DNA from: Thalassospira sp.
GTDB lineage: Bacteria; Pseudomonadota; Alphaproteobacteria; Rhodospirillales; Thalassospiraceae
Length of the DNA stretch: 62,090 bases
Direction: 5' to 3'
Assembly: GCF_030690045.1 (NCBI RefSeq)
Contig: NZ_JAUYHK010000013.1
Location: 1 to 62,090, forward strand
Below the pieces are notes generated by a model. That model was given only the letters and a program-made list of their open reading frames with translations. It made no database searches and was not told the origin of the DNA. Shown one piece after another: positions 25,232 to 35,602 of this stretch (within the stretch, counting starts at the first letter, position 1; each line of letters begins with the position of its first letter). The position numbers and the translations under genes were made by a program.

Positions 25232-25958
25232 GTTCAAGTTTTCCTGTGGCGACACTGCGTTCCAGATCGGCGATCAGCCGCGGCACATCGGCAATGCCCG
25301 GTGCCTCGCAAAACAGATCATTGTCGATTTCAATCTGATCGACCATTTCATGAATCCAGGTGATTTCATAAGGGATGTGGATCGCCCCGCCCCCGCAGTC
25401 AAGCACCGGCAGGATATCGGATTTCATCGAATTGCCGATCATCACGCATTCATTGGCCTGAACGCCATAGCGGCCAAAAATATTGCGATAGGTCAGGCAA
25501 TCCTTTTCCGAAACGATCTCGATCCCGTCAAACTGGCTTTCAAGGCCGGACCTGTCGATTTTAAGTTGCTGGGCAATCAGATCGCCCTTGGTGATCAGCA
25601 CCACCTTGCGGTCCGGATCGGCGGCAAACTGTCTGACCACCTCGGCGGCACCGTCAATCAGGCGGGTCGGGGCACGCAACATCTGCTTGCCCAGTTCGGC
25701 CAGTTCGTGAATGTCTTTGGCGGTGATTTTCTGTTCCGACAATTCAATGGCGGTTTCAATCATCGACAGGGCAAAACCGGTCACGCCATAACCGTAAATC
25801 GACAAATTCGCCAGTTCCGCCTGATACAGGCGTTCGTCAACCTTTTCAGGGGCAACATAATGGCCCAACATTTCGCGAAGCCGGATATGCGCCTCACGAA
25901 ACAGCGGCTCGTTATGCCACAGGGTATCGTCGCCATCAAAAGCAATCAGTTTGAACAT
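25224..25958 (-). CDS. HAD-superfamily hydrolase
   Basis: A 244-residue HAD phosphatase. Motif I is FDGDDTLW (nucleophile and acid/base Asp), motif II is VVLITKG, and motif III/IV includes VMIGNSMKSDILP. The DDTLW form and long helical cap (residues 15-100) resemble pyrimidine nucleotidase-like HADs. The substrate is unknown. ATG 25958 is used. First gene of an overlapping operon with DUF1244 and acylphosphatase. Confidence 0.87.
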   Translation of the reverse strand: MFKLIAFDGDDTLWHNEPLFREAHIRLREMLGHYVAPEKVDERLYQAELANLSIYGYGVTGFALSMIETAIELSEQKITAKDIHELAELGKQMLRAPTRLIDGAAEVVRQFAADPDRKVVLITKGDLIAQQLKIDRSGLESQFDGIEIVSEKDCLTYRNIFGRYGVQANECVMIGNSMKSDILPVLDCGGGAIHIPYEITWIHEMVDQIEIDNDLFCEAPGIADVPRLIADLERSVATGKLEHV

Positions 25959-26234
25959 CCGCACTCTCGTCTCGTTTCTTGTATCGGCCTGTTTGCCATT
26001 TTGCCGGGCCGCCGACCATAAGGCAGCACCCCGGCACGGTAAAGGCTCTGTCTTGTATATTTAAGATGCGGGCGACGTCACATAAAGACCCAAACATTAT
26101 TAAAACGTCGCACTGTGGAGGATCGTGCAATTTTCCCGGTGCTCTGTGTATTCAACAAAATCGCCCTGTCCCGCACTATCCGCGCAGTTCACAGCGGGAA
26201 GCATCCTTTCCCGTTCAACAAAGCGGAGACGATC

Positions 26235-26969
26235 ATGTCGAATATTGCAAACAAGGTTATCCTGATCACCGGGGCCAGCAGCGGCATTGGCGAAGCCACC
26301 GCCCGCCTTTTGGCTGCCAATGGCGCCAAAGTCGTCATGGGCGCACGGCGGACCGACCGGCTGGAACAAATTGCCGCCGACATTCGCAAAGACGGCGGTC
26401 AGGTCGATTATCGGGCGGTTGATGTCACCAATGCCGACAATGTGGAGGCATTTGTTTACTTCGCCCAAAAGCTGCATGGCCGGGTTGATGTGTTGTTCAA
26501 CAATGCCGGGGTGATGCCGCTTTCGCCAATGAATGCGCTTAAAACCCGCGAATGGGACAATATGATTGATGTCAATATTCGCGGTGTGTTGAACGGCATT
26601 GCCGCCGTCCTGCCCCTGATGGAAGAACAAGGCAGCGGGCACATCATCAATACCGCCTCGATCGGGGCGCATGTGGTGATGCCGACCGGGGCGGTTTATT
26701 GCGCCACCAAATATGCCGTCTGGGCAATTTCCGAAGGATTGCGCCAGGAATCCACCCATATCCGCGTGACTGTCATCTCGCCCGGTGTGGTTGAAACCGA
26801 ACTGGGCCACGACATTACCGATCCGGCAGCCCAGGGGGCGCTTAAATCCTTCCGCGAAATCTCCCTGACCCCCGATGCAATTGCCCGCGGCGTTCTGTAT
26901 GCCATCGACCAACCGGCATCGGTCGATGTCAACGAAGTCATCATCCGCCCGACCGCCAGCGCATTTTGA
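26235..26969 (+). CDS. short-chain dehydrogenase/reductase
   Basis: A 244-residue classical SDR. The NAD(P)-binding motif TGASSGIG and the R at the end of beta2 (GARRTDRL) suggest NADP preference. The NNAG block and catalytic S/Y/K (TASIG, then YCATK) are present. ATG 26235 is preceded by GCGGAGA. Its last 50 codons and terminator are duplicated at 29490-29711 beyond the chemoreceptor gene. The substrate is unknown; relatives act on small ketones or aldehydes such as serine-type substrates. Confidence 0.9.
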   Translation: MSNIANKVILITGASSGIGEATARLLAANGAKVVMGARRTDRLEQIAADIRKDGGQVDYRAVDVTNADNVEAFVYFAQKLHGRVDVLFNNAGVMPLSPMNALKTREWDNMIDVNIRGVLNGIAAVLPLMEEQGSGHIINTASIGAHVVMPTGAVYCATKYAVWAISEGLRQESTHIRVTVISPGVVETELGHDITDPAAQGALKSFREISLTPDAIARGVLYAIDQPASVDVNEVIIRPTASAF

Positions 26970-27033
26970 TAGATCATCATCGCATGATGAAATAGAAAAG
27001 CCGCCGGTGAGGTTTCTCATCGGCGGCTTTGTT
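26815..27033. repeat. direct repeat copy A (SDR 3' end plus terminator)
   Basis: About 219 bases covering the end of the SDR gene and its terminator closely match 29490-29711 in the same orientation. Differences are mostly third-codon changes. The two copies flank the chemoreceptor gene. Confidence 0.85.
26996..27031. terminator. bidirectional intrinsic terminator
   Basis: A long stem (AAAGCCGCCGGTGAG / CTCATCGGCGGCTTT, with one mismatch) is flanked by T-rich runs on both strands. It serves the SDR and the convergent chemoreceptor gene. Confidence 0.85.
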
Positions 27034-27047
27034 ACACATGATCAAAT

Positions 27048-29240
27048 CTATCTTCGTACCGTCTCCAGAAATTCATCGACCTGACTACGCAGCAGAATAC
27101 CGTTTTTCTCCAATTCTCCCGCGGCATTGAGAACCTCACCCGCGGCAGCACCTGTTTCGCGGGCGGCACCGGTCACACCGTCAATATTCGACGATACTTC
27201 TGTCGTCCCTTGCGCTGCCTGCGCAACATTTCGGGAAATTTCATGCGTCGCGGCAGACTGTTCCTGAATTGCCGAGGCAATGGTCGTTGAAATTTCGTTG
27301 ACGCGGCTGATTGTCTCCGTAATCTGCTGGATCGCATCAACCGAACTGCTTGTCGCCCCCTGAATAGAACGCACCTGAATGGCAATTTCCTCGGTGGCCT
27401 TTGCCGTTTGTGTTGCCAGCGTTTTCACCTCCGAAGCCACCACGGCAAATCCCTTGCCTGCTTCTCCGGCGCGGGCAGCCTCAATCGTCGCGTTCAGCGC
27501 AAGCAAGTTTGTTTTGCCGGCGATATCATTGATCAGCAAGACAACTTCACCAATTTTTTGCGCCGCATCGCTCAAACCACGCACTTTTGCGTTGGTATCG
27601 TTCGCCTGCTGTACGGCAGACGAAATAACCCTGTTTGATTCTTCAACCTGAGAGCCAATTTCCTGAATAGAAGCAGACAATTCCTCCGTTGCGGCAGCAA
27701 CCGTCTGAACATTCTTGGATGTCTGCTCGGAGGCTGCGGCCACGACGGCCGATTGTTCGCTGGTTTCATCAGCCGTCGATGACATCGATTTCGCGGTGGA
27801 TTGCAGTTCCGTTGCCGCTGTCGTCACACCCGACACCAGCCCGCCGACAGAAGACTCAAACCGATCCGCCATTTCATGCAAGGCTTGGCGCCGCTCTTTT
27901 TCTGCCTTGGCCTGATCTTCTGCGCGTTGTGCGATATTCTGTTTGAGATCTTGAAGCATTTTGCGCAAGGCTTCAGCCAGCACACCGACTTCGTCAGCCT
28001 GCTCGACACTCAAAGTCTGTTCAAGGTCGTTCCGCGCAATTCCGTTTGCAAAATCGGCGCACGTCCGGATCGGCCTTGCAATCCCGCGTGCGGCCAAGAC
28101 GATCAGGGCAATGGCAACAAGTGCAATCAGCAGCCCAACACCAATTGACCAGATGGTGCTGCTGGTCGTGCGCACTTGCATCGAAGCAGCCAGCTCATTG
28201 ACCGTTGCACTGACAACGGCACGCGGCACTGAAATTAAAACGGCCCACGTTCTATCTGATTGTCCCAGTCGTACCGGCGCAAAGACATCAATATTGGGCG
28301 ATGCCGGATCATCGCGGACAACACCCTGCCCGTTCTGCACAGCATCAAATCCCTCGCGCCAGTCCGGATCAACAGCCGACGTCGCCTTTCCAATAGAATC
28401 CGGGCTTGCACTGTTGGCAACAATCAGCCCGTCATTCCCCAGAATGGCAACATTTCCCTGGCCATCAAACAACGATGTATCAACTCTCTCCGCCAGCTTC
28501 TGGACAAAGTCCAGGTTGTAATCGGCACCGGCAACCCCGACAAATTTGCCATCTATCGTAACAGGAACCGACATCGTTGCCAGGAACACCGCCTTACCCT
28601 GAACGATATAGGGCAACGGACCCAGAATGTTTTCCTTTCCGGTGCGCGACGGGCTTATATACCAATCGCCCTTAATCAGTCCGTTGGGGTGTTTATCGCT
28701 GCTGTCATATTCGACAAGCGGCTGAATCGCGATTGTGCCATCCGCCCCGCGCGTCCAATAAGGCAGGAAGCGGCCTGTCATATCCGCTCCCACATCCTTC
28801 TTTCCCTTAAACGCTGTATCGTTTCCGTCCAGCGCATCGGGTTCCCATGCGGAATATGTGCCGTTAAACGCCGGGTTTTGTTCCAAAACACTATGCAGAA
28901 CAGCATTCAACTGACTACGGCGTTCCTCTATCGGCGTTCCGGTTGTGTCATTCTCGGCCAACACTGAAAAAGTGTGTGCCATAGTCCGCGCAGCATCAAG
29001 ACCGACTTCCAGTTCGGCCCTGATTCTCAAAGCCTCCCCTGTGGCGCGGTTCAGCAAACTTTCCTTGGTCTGTTCACCAACGATTTCCATAACCTCGGTC
29101 GTGAAATAATCGTTGGTGAATCGGGTGGATATCAGATTGTACAGCACCAGCACCGCAATGGTTGTCACCAGACAGGCGCCAGAAACCAGTGCGATTTTCA
29201 ACTGAATCGAACGTATAGATGACAAAGAAAATGACGACAT
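27048..29240 (-). CDS. methyl-accepting chemotaxis protein with dCache sensor
   Basis: A 730-residue inner-membrane chemoreceptor. TM1 (about 13-37) and TM2 (about 365-388) bound a large periplasmic region with double-Cache features ([32 protein letters not shown]), which binds small ligands directly. A HAMP domain (about 388-440) and the cytoplasmic signalling domain follow, with the conserved tip [16 protein letters not shown]. No C-terminal CheR-binding pentapeptide is seen. The ligand is unknown. No other chemotaxis genes are near, and it lies between two copies of an SDR 3' end. Confidence 0.92.
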   Translation of the reverse strand: MSSFSLSSIRSIQLKIALVSGACLVTTIAVLVLYNLISTRFTNDYFTTEVMEIVGEQTKESLLNRATGEALRIRAELEVGLDAARTMAHTFSVLAENDTTGTPIEERRSQLNAVLHSVLEQNPAFNGTYSAWEPDALDGNDTAFKGKKDVGADMTGRFLPYWTRGADGTIAIQPLVEYDSSDKHPNGLIKGDWYISPSRTGKENILGPLPYIVQGKAVFLATMSVPVTIDGKFVGVAGADYNLDFVQKLAERVDTSLFDGQGNVAILGNDGLIVANSASPDSIGKATSAVDPDWREGFDAVQNGQGVVRDDPASPNIDVFAPVRLGQSDRTWAVLISVPRAVVSATVNELAASMQVRTTSSTIWSIGVGLLIALVAIALIVLAARGIARPIRTCADFANGIARNDLEQTLSVEQADEVGVLAEALRKMLQDLKQNIAQRAEDQAKAEKERRQALHEMADRFESSVGGLVSGVTTAATELQSTAKSMSSTADETSEQSAVVAAASEQTSKNVQTVAAATEELSASIQEIGSQVEESNRVISSAVQQANDTNAKVRGLSDAAQKIGEVVLLINDIAGKTNLLALNATIEAARAGEAGKGFAVVASEVKTLATQTAKATEEIAIQVRSIQGATSSSVDAIQQITETISRVNEISTTIASAIQEQSAATHEISRNVAQAAQGTTEVSSNIDGVTGAARETGAAAGEVLNAAGELEKNGILLRSQVDEFLETVRR

Positions 29241-29489
29241 TTCAGACCCCTAATGGCAGGAAGCGATGCAACCCTTGACTATACCTTAGGGCAGTAAACC
29301 ATACATATGTATATGACGTTGTTGACCCATATCAATTTGGGATTTTTTTTAATTAGAACATCTCAATAATAACTTTGAACAAGGGGATGATATTGAAAGA
29401 ATTTCAGTCCGATTTTTGTATATCGGATTGCCAGCCACCCCATTCCCTTCATGCGACAGAAATCGTCGCGACCGCGCACAAATCCGGCT
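29241..29489. other. AT-rich non-coding stretch upstream of the chemoreceptor gene
   Basis: About 250 bases markedly richer in A/T than their neighbours, including ACATATGTATAT and a run of eight Ts near 29343-29350. It should contain the chemoreceptor promoter on the minus strand. I see no gene or clear mobile-element end here. Confidence 0.5.
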
Positions 29490-29646
29490 TTACCGATCCG
29501 TGGGGGCCCAGAGGGCGCTTAAATCCTTCCGCGAAATCTCCCTGCCCCCCGATGCAATTGCGCGTGGCGTTCTGTATGACATCGACCAACCGGCATCAGT
29601 CGATGTCAACGAAGTCATCATCCGCCCGACCGTCAGCGCGTTCTGA
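29490..29646 (+). pseudogene. truncated SDR 3' remnant
   Basis: The last roughly 44 codons (ALKSFREISLPPDAIARGVL to PTVSAF) duplicate the C-terminus of the SDR at 26235. Relative to that gene only about three residues differ in this stretch (T to P, A to D, A to V). A 2-base length difference upstream of 29517 breaks the frame, and no N-terminal Rossmann region is present. It looks like the leftover of a former paralogue or of a duplication that brought in the chemoreceptor gene. Confidence 0.82.
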
Positions 29647-29671
29647 ACAATCAGAACCGCATGATGAAACA

Positions 29672-29709
29672 ACAAAGCCGCCGGTGAGTCTCCTCACCGG
29701 CGGCTTTGT
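29672..29709. terminator. bidirectional intrinsic terminator (repeat copy B)
   Basis: A perfect 16-bp stem CAAAGCCGCCGGTGAG / CTCACCGGCGGCTTTG with a 4-base loop. It now ends the minus-strand pccBA transcript, 20 bases past the pccA stop. Confidence 0.85.
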
Positions 29710-29728
29710 TACCCGGTCTGTCCGGCAA

Positions 29729-31732
29729 TCAGGCGTCTTCTTTTTCAAACTCGATAATAATCGCATCAACCGACAGGTTACTGCCCTGCTCGGCATGGAT
29801 TTTCTTCACAACACCCTTGCTTTCGGCCTTCAGCACATTTTCCATTTTCATGGCTTCAAGGATGCAAAGCTCCTCGCCGGGCTGAACGGTTTGGCCTTCG
29901 GCCACCGAAACCTTGACCAAAAGACCCGGCATCGGTGACAGCAGGAAGTTCGACATATCGGGCGCGGCCTTGACCGGCATCAGTTTTTGCAGTTCCGCCA
30001 CACGGGGGCGCAAAATCTTGAAACTGCGCTGAACCCCGTTGGCCGACAGGCGATAGCCAATGCCCTCGCGGTCAATCTGCACACAGACACTTTCACCGTT
30101 GATATCACCGACAAACAACGGGTCGCCAATGTTCCAGTCCGACGAAACGCCAAAACTTTCATCCTCAATGGCGACAATATACTCGCATTCCTCGCCGTCA
30201 AATTCGATATCAAACGGCACATGCAGATCACCCGATACCGCGACCCAGCTTTCGGGCACCTCGATGCCATGATCATTGACCTGGCCGGTGATGTCCGCAT
30301 CGCGTTCGGCGGTGCGTTGATGAATATAGGCCGCCACCGCAACCAGCAAATGCGGGTCATCGGCGGGCAAATCATCAGTCGAAAAGCCATTGGCATATTC
30401 TTCGGCGATGAAATTGGTCGAAAGCCGCCCTTCCTGAAACCGCTTGTTGGCCATCACGGCGGCAAGAAACGGAATATTGTGCGAAATCCCCCGGATATAA
30501 TAGGCATCAAGGGCGGTGCGCATATAATCAATCGCCGCGTCGCGCGTCTCGCCATAGGTCACCAGCTTGGCGACCATCGGGTCGTAAAACATCGAAATTT
30601 CGCCGCCTTCAAACACGCCGGTATCAACCCGCACAATGTCGCTGTCGGCAGGCGGTTGATAGCGCACCAGACGGCCGGTAGATGGCAAAAACTCGCGAAA
30701 CGGGTCTTCGGCATAAATGCGGCTTTCCATCGCCCAGCCGGTCAGTTTGACATCCTCCTGCGCCAGCGTCAGATGTTCGCCGTCCGCAATGCGGATCATC
30801 CATTCCACCAGATCCTGCCCGGTCACCAGTTCGGTCACCGGATGTTCGACCTGAAGCCGGGTATTCATTTCCAGAAAATAGAAATTCTTGTTGCGATCGA
30901 CGATGAATTCCACCGTACCCGCCGAACAATAATCCACCGCCCGCGACAGGGCGACGGCCTGTTCGCCCATCGCCTTGCGGGTTTCCGGGTCGATAAAGGG
31001 CGACGGGGCTTCTTCAATCACTTTTTGATGGCGGCGCTGGATCGAACATTCCCGTTCGCCCAGATAAATCACATTGCCATGTTTGTCGCCCAGAACCTGA
31101 ATTTCAATATGGCGCGGCTGTTCAATGAATTTTTCAATGAAAACCCGATCATCGCCAAAACTCGATGCCGCCTCGGATGTCGAACGGGTAAAGCCTTCGC
31201 GGCATTCCTCATCGTTCCATGCCACCCGCATGCCCTTGCCGCCACCGCCTGCCGATGCCTTGATCATCACCGGATAACCGATATCGCGCGCGATTTTAAC
31301 GGCCTCATCGGTATCCTTGATGATTCCCATAAAACCCGGCACGGTCGAAACACCGGCCTCGGCCGCAATTTTCTTGGATGTGATTTTATCGCCCATCGCG
31401 GCAATCGCACCAACCGGCGGCCCGATAAAGGCGATGTTTTCGGCCTCAAGTGCTTTGGCAAAAGCCTGGTTTTCCGACAAAAAACCATATCCCGGATGCA
31501 CGGCCTCGGCCCCGGTCTGTTTGCAGGCCTCAATCACCCGGTCAATCAGAAGATAAGACTGGTTGGACGGTGCCGGGCCAATGCGTACGGCCTCATCGGC
31601 CATTTGCACATGCAGGGCGTTTTTATCAGCATCGGAATAAACCGCGACGGTTTTAATGCCCATCTTGCGGGCCGATCTGATCACACGGCAGGCAATTTCG
31701 CCACGATTGGCAATCAGGATTTTCTGGAACAT
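29729..31732 (-). CDS. pccA: propionyl-CoA carboxylase biotin-containing alpha subunit
   Basis: A 667-residue protein with biotin carboxylase, linker and biotin carrier domains. The N-terminus IANRGEIACRVIRSARKMGI, the ATP-grasp loop KASAGGGGKGMR and EMNTRLQVEHPVTE are diagnostic. Biotin attaches at K629 in EAMKMEN. The central BT-like linker (about 500-590) is characteristic of PccA rather than AccC. It carboxylates propionyl-CoA for the methylmalonyl-CoA route. It lies 21 bases after pccB. Confidence 0.93.
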   Translation of the reverse strand: MFQKILIANRGEIACRVIRSARKMGIKTVAVYSDADKNALHVQMADEAVRIGPAPSNQSYLLIDRVIEACKQTGAEAVHPGYGFLSENQAFAKALEAENIAFIGPPVGAIAAMGDKITSKKIAAEAGVSTVPGFMGIIKDTDEAVKIARDIGYPVMIKASAGGGGKGMRVAWNDEECREGFTRSTSEAASSFGDDRVFIEKFIEQPRHIEIQVLGDKHGNVIYLGERECSIQRRHQKVIEEAPSPFIDPETRKAMGEQAVALSRAVDYCSAGTVEFIVDRNKNFYFLEMNTRLQVEHPVTELVTGQDLVEWMIRIADGEHLTLAQEDVKLTGWAMESRIYAEDPFREFLPSTGRLVRYQPPADSDIVRVDTGVFEGGEISMFYDPMVAKLVTYGETRDAAIDYMRTALDAYYIRGISHNIPFLAAVMANKRFQEGRLSTNFIAEEYANGFSTDDLPADDPHLLVAVAAYIHQRTAERDADITGQVNDHGIEVPESWVAVSGDLHVPFDIEFDGEECEYIVAIEDESFGVSSDWNIGDPLFVGDINGESVCVQIDREGIGYRLSANGVQRSFKILRPRVAELQKLMPVKAAPDMSNFLLSPMPGLLVKVSVAEGQTVQPGEELCILEAMKMENVLKAESKGVVKKIHAEQGSNLSVDAIIIEFEKEDA

Positions 31733-31753
31733 CTTCGGTGTCTCCCCAATGCC

Positions 31754-33286
31754 TTAAAGCGGAATGTTGCCGTGTTTTCTGGCCGGATTTTTAATGTCTT
31801 TGGTACGTAACATCGCCAATGCTTTGCCCACCCGGCGGCGCGTGCCGTGCGGCATGATGACATCATCGATAAAGCCCTTGCGGCCCGCCACAAACGGATT
31901 GGCAAATTTCTGGCGGTATTCTTCGGTGCGGGCCTCGATCTTGGCCGGGTCGTTCATATCGGCGCGGAAAATGATTTCCACCGCCCCCTTGGGCCCCATC
32001 ACCGCGATTTCGGCGGTCGGCCAGGCATAATTGACATCACCACGCAAATGTTTGGACGCCATCACGTCATAGGCCCCGCCATATGCCTTGCGGGTAATCA
32101 CAGTCACTTTGGGCACCGTCGCCTCGGCATAGGCATACAGCAATTTCGCGCCATGTTTGATGATCCCGCCCAGTTCCTGTGCCGTGCCGGGCATGAAACC
32201 CGGCACATCGACAAAGGTGACAATCGGAATATCATAGGCATCGCAAAACCGCACAAACCGGGCGGCCTTTTTGGAACTGGCGATATCAAGGCACCCGGCC
32301 AGAACCATCGGCTGATTGGCAACAATGCCGACCGTGCGGCCATCGATCCGCGCCATGCCGATGATGATGTTTTTGGCATATTCGGGCTGGATTTCATAAA
32401 AATCGCCCTCATCCACCACCTTGTGAATCAGTTCTTTCATGTCATAGGGCATGTTGGGATTTTCGGGCACCAGCGTATCAAGCGAAAAATCATCGCGCGT
32501 TACCGGGTCTTCGCAATCCCGTGCCGGTGGTTTTTCGCGGTTTGACAGCGGCAGGAAATCGATAAAGCGCCGGGTCTGCAACAAAAGATCAATGTCGTTT
32601 TCAAAGGCCAGATCGGCCACCCCCGATACAGTGCTATGCGTGATCGCACCGCCCAGCTGTTCATGGGTGACTTCTTCATGGGTCACGGTTTTGACCACAT
32701 CCGGGCCGGTCACGAACATGTATGAACTGTCCTTGACCATAAAAATAAAGTCGGTCATCGCCGGGCTATAGACCGCCCCGCCTGCGCATGGCCCCATAAT
32801 CAGCGAAATCTGCGGAATAACGCCCGATGCCTCGACATTGCGCTGAAACACATCGGCATATCCGGCAAGGCTTTCGACCCCTTCCTGAATACGCGCCCCG
32901 CCGGAATCATTGATCCCGATCACCGGTGCGCCGACCTTCATCGCCTGATCCATGATCTTGCAAATCTTGCGGGCATGTGCGCCCGAAAGCGCGCCGCCAA
33001 ACACGGTGAAATCCTGGGAAAACACAAACACCAGACGGCCATTGATCGTGCCGTGCCCGGTAACCACACCATCGCCGGAAATGCGGTTATCCTGCATGCC
33101 GAAATCAACGCAATCATGTTCGACAAACATGTCCCATTCTTCAAAGGAACCGGGATCCAGCAAAACATCCAGCCGTTCACGCGCCGTCAGCTTGCCCTTG
33201 GCGTGCTGGTTATCAATGCGTTTCTGCCCGCCGCCCATGGCGGCACTGGCGCGCATTGTTTCAAGTTTGGCGATGATTTCCTGCAT
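31754..33286 (-). CDS. pccB: propionyl-CoA carboxylase beta subunit
   Basis: A 510-residue carboxyltransferase. Acyl-CoA and biotin oxyanion motifs appear as [28 protein letters not shown] and [16 protein letters not shown] 33286 gives the family N-terminus [15 protein letters not shown]; the longer frame adds a non-conserved leader. First gene of pccBA. The beta subunit decides acyl chain choice, and overall similarity is to propionyl- rather than methylcrotonyl-CoA enzymes. Confidence 0.92.
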   Translation of the reverse strand: MQEIIAKLETMRASAAMGGGQKRIDNQHAKGKLTARERLDVLLDPGSFEEWDMFVEHDCVDFGMQDNRISGDGVVTGHGTINGRLVFVFSQDFTVFGGALSGAHARKICKIMDQAMKVGAPVIGINDSGGARIQEGVESLAGYADVFQRNVEASGVIPQISLIMGPCAGGAVYSPAMTDFIFMVKDSSYMFVTGPDVVKTVTHEEVTHEQLGGAITHSTVSGVADLAFENDIDLLLQTRRFIDFLPLSNREKPPARDCEDPVTRDDFSLDTLVPENPNMPYDMKELIHKVVDEGDFYEIQPEYAKNIIIGMARIDGRTVGIVANQPMVLAGCLDIASSKKAARFVRFCDAYDIPIVTFVDVPGFMPGTAQELGGIIKHGAKLLYAYAEATVPKVTVITRKAYGGAYDVMASKHLRGDVNYAWPTAEIAVMGPKGAVEIIFRADMNDPAKIEARTEEYRQKFANPFVAGRKGFIDDVIMPHGTRRRVGKALAMLRTKDIKNPARKHGNIPL

Positions 33287-33476
33287 GCTGCCTGATCCTT
33301 TTATAGCCGCCGAACGTCGCCCAAACAGGATGGGACGTTTTTGCGAGAAGATCAAATAGCATTATTCGGTACTGGAATGCCAATTATTTTTGTGGTGCTT
33401 CCGAAATACCAGACACCGGAAAATCCCTGAATTCCCTAACGTCGGATCAAAATACCACGCCACGCTGGACTAAAGT

Positions 33477-34193
33477 CTAGCCGCGCAACAATTCCAGAAA
33501 CCGCCCTGCGGCCAGAAACTCGGCTTTCTGGCGCTGGCGACGTTCCATCGCCTCGGCATCCTCGCCCCAACGTTCCATGGAATAGCTGTCATCAATCTGG
33601 GCGATGTCAAACACCTCGGCGGGGGTAATAAACCCGCGCAACATCGCCAGACCGATAATCACCGACCCCGATATGGTGGTAACAGTATGCAGCGCCGTCA
33701 GTTCGTTATCATCAAGGCTTTCAATCGCATCTTGCAGATGCAAAAGGGCGGCATCATCCTGTGCCACCGGCATAACACCCTGCGTCACCTTTAATGCAAC
33801 ATCCAGTTCCCGTGCCGCCCAATCCAGCAAGGGCTGCCATGCCTTGGCCTGCCGCGTGACAAGTTCCTCGGGAAAATCGGCGCGATAACATAAAAGATCG
33901 CTGCGGCCATAGCCGGTCAAATCACCAATCACCGCCATGCGGTTCGGCACCACCCGGTCAATCACCGTGGCGGCAAGCTGCATCATTGGCATGCTGGATG
34001 GCACGATATGATCGCCCTGCCCGTCCCATTCGGCGGCAATTGCGCGGGCCAGTGCCTCTGATGTCAGGACAAAATCCGCCCGCCCCGGCGATTTGACCGC
34101 CCGGCCATCCAAATGAATGCGCCAGCCCGGCGCAAGATCATCGCGCACGGCCTCGGCTTTTTGATAGAAACGTTTCAAATTCTGGGTTTGCAT
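33477..34193 (-). CDS. ATP12-family F1-ATPase assembly chaperone
   Basis: A 238-residue member of the ATP12 family. In mitochondria Atp12p binds the F1 alpha subunit before hexamer assembly; the alphaproteobacterial protein is its presumed ancestor. The signatures are AAEWDGQGDHIVPSSMPMMQ, YRADFPEELVTRQAKAWQPL and the C-terminal SYSMERWGEDAEAMERR. It lies 190 bases upstream of pccBA in the same direction, a neighbourhood often seen in this class. Confidence 0.92.
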   Translation of the reverse strand: MQTQNLKRFYQKAEAVRDDLAPGWRIHLDGRAVKSPGRADFVLTSEALARAIAAEWDGQGDHIVPSSMPMMQLAATVIDRVVPNRMAVIGDLTGYGRSDLLCYRADFPEELVTRQAKAWQPLLDWAARELDVALKVTQGVMPVAQDDAALLHLQDAIESLDDNELTALHTVTTISGSVIIGLAMLRGFITPAEVFDIAQIDDSYSMERWGEDAEAMERRQRQKAEFLAAGRFLELLRG

Positions 34194-34351
34194 TCAGGCG
34201 ATATGCCGAAATCCGGACAATTGCGCAAGCATTTTGATCCCAAAAGCAGCAATCCCGACGATTATCAATTTTTCATGTATAATTTTTGATCACTTTCCCC
34301 CATTGACCAAATAATAAACATCCGTACAGTTTCAGGCATAACCTGCGGATT

Positions 34352-34379
34352 TTGGCCTTCTGGCCCGGTCTGATATAAG
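34352..34379 (+). promoter_or_regulatory. candidate sigma-70 promoter of the ABC importer
   Basis: TTGGCC (34352-34357) and TATAAG (34374-34379) are 16 bases apart, giving a leader of about 80 bases before the substrate-binding gene. No known riboswitch core was seen in the leader. Confidence 0.5.
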
Positions 34380-34465
34380 ATGGCACGGTCTTTGCTGTGT
34401 ATTTATGGGTTCTAATGAACAATCTGGTCGCCGCAGATGCGGCCGTTAACAGGAGACTTCGACAG

Positions 34466-35488
34466 ATGGCGAAACTGGGAGCAAAGTTGCTATCGGCAAC
34501 TTTTGGGGTTGCGATTGCGTTGGGCGCGCAATCGGCATGGGCGCAAACCGCCATTAAATTCACCCTCGACTGGAAATTTGAAGGCCCGGCCGCGGCATTC
34601 ATGCTGGCGAAAAAGAACGGTTATTTCGAGGCCGAAGGACTGGATGTCACGATTGATTCGGGCAACGGTTCGGTTGGTGCGATCACCCGTGTTGCCAGCG
34701 GTGCCTACGATATCGGCATGGCAGACATCAATTCGACGATTGAATTCAACGCCGCCAATCCGGACCTCGCCATGAAGGCGATGTTCATGATTTATGACCG
34801 CCCGCCCTTTTCGCTGTTTGTCCTGAAATCCAGCGGCATCACCAAACCCGAAGACCTGATTGGCAAGAAACTGGGCGCGCCGGTGTTTGATGCCTCGCGC
34901 AAACTGTTTCCGGCCTTTGCCCAGGCAACCGGCCTGAAACTCGATGATGTAACGTGGGAAAGCATGGACCCGCCTCTGCGCGAACCGATGCTGCTGCGCG
35001 GCGATGTTGATGCGATTGCCGGGCATTATTTCACCTCGGTGCTGAATTTAAAGGCACAGGGCGTTGGCCTTGAAGACCTGACCGCCCTGAAATATGCCGA
35101 TTACGGCATGGATTTTTATGGCAACGGCCTGATCGCCTCGCCCGCCATGATGGAAAACAACCCCGAAGCCCTGCGCGGGTTTCTGCGTGCCGTGGTCAAG
35201 GGATGGCGTGATACCGTTGCCGATCCGCAGGCCGCCATTGTCGCCTTGCAGGAAGCCGACCCGCTGATTGATCCGGCGATTGAACTCGAACGCCTCAACA
35301 TGGTGATCACGGATAATATCCTGACCCCCGATGTTCTGGAAAATGGCATGGGCCCGATCAAAACCGACCGTATGGCCAAGGCCATCGAACAGGTATCGCT
35401 GGCATTTGGCATTGCCAATCCGCCAACCGTTGGCGATATTTTCACCGACATCTATCTGCCCGGTGCCGAAGACCGCAAACTGAAATAA
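34466..35488 (+). CDS. NMT1/THI5-like ABC substrate-binding protein
   Basis: A 340-residue periplasmic protein with a signal peptide ending SAWA before QTAIKF. The mature start (IKFTLDWKFEGPAAAFMLAK) and SGAYDIGMADINS match the NMT1/THI5 family, which binds pyrimidine precursors of thiamine, riboflavin, sulfonates or nitrate analogues. The substrate is not determined here. ATG 34466 follows AACAGGAGA. First gene of an ABC importer operon whose ATPase and permease follow. Confidence 0.87.
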   Translation: MAKLGAKLLSATFGVAIALGAQSAWAQTAIKFTLDWKFEGPAAAFMLAKKNGYFEAEGLDVTIDSGNGSVGAITRVASGAYDIGMADINSTIEFNAANPDLAMKAMFMIYDRPPFSLFVLKSSGITKPEDLIGKKLGAPVFDASRKLFPAFAQATGLKLDDVTWESMDPPLREPMLLRGDVDAIAGHYFTSVLNLKAQGVGLEDLTALKYADYGMDFYGNGLIASPAMMENNPEALRGFLRAVVKGWRDTVADPQAAIVALQEADPLIDPAIELERLNMVITDNILTPDVLENGMGPIKTDRMAKAIEQVSLAFGIANPPTVGDIFTDIYLPGAEDRKLK

Positions 35489-35602
35489 CGCAATACGACG
35501 CATCATAACACCGGGTTCGGGCCTGTGATTATCAGGTCCGAACCCTTGTCATGCAGTGCTGCCGAAAAGACGAAAACACGGGGAAAGGCGGGAAAATCCG
35601 AC

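Noticed and set aside
29241..29489. Insertion-sequence ends near the chemoreceptor gene
   Set aside because: Despite AT richness, no terminal inverted repeats, target duplication or transposase fragment could be seen; the flanking repeats are SDR-derived.
29987..31810. 607-codon open frame antisense to pccA
   Set aside because: It mirrors a well-supported carboxylase gene; GC-rich third positions of pccA suppress stops on the opposite strand. Its translation has no recognisable domain.
34194..34465. TPP riboswitch ahead of the NMT1/THI5-like gene
   Set aside because: Neither the CUGAGA nor the ACCUGA block was found in a consistent layout.
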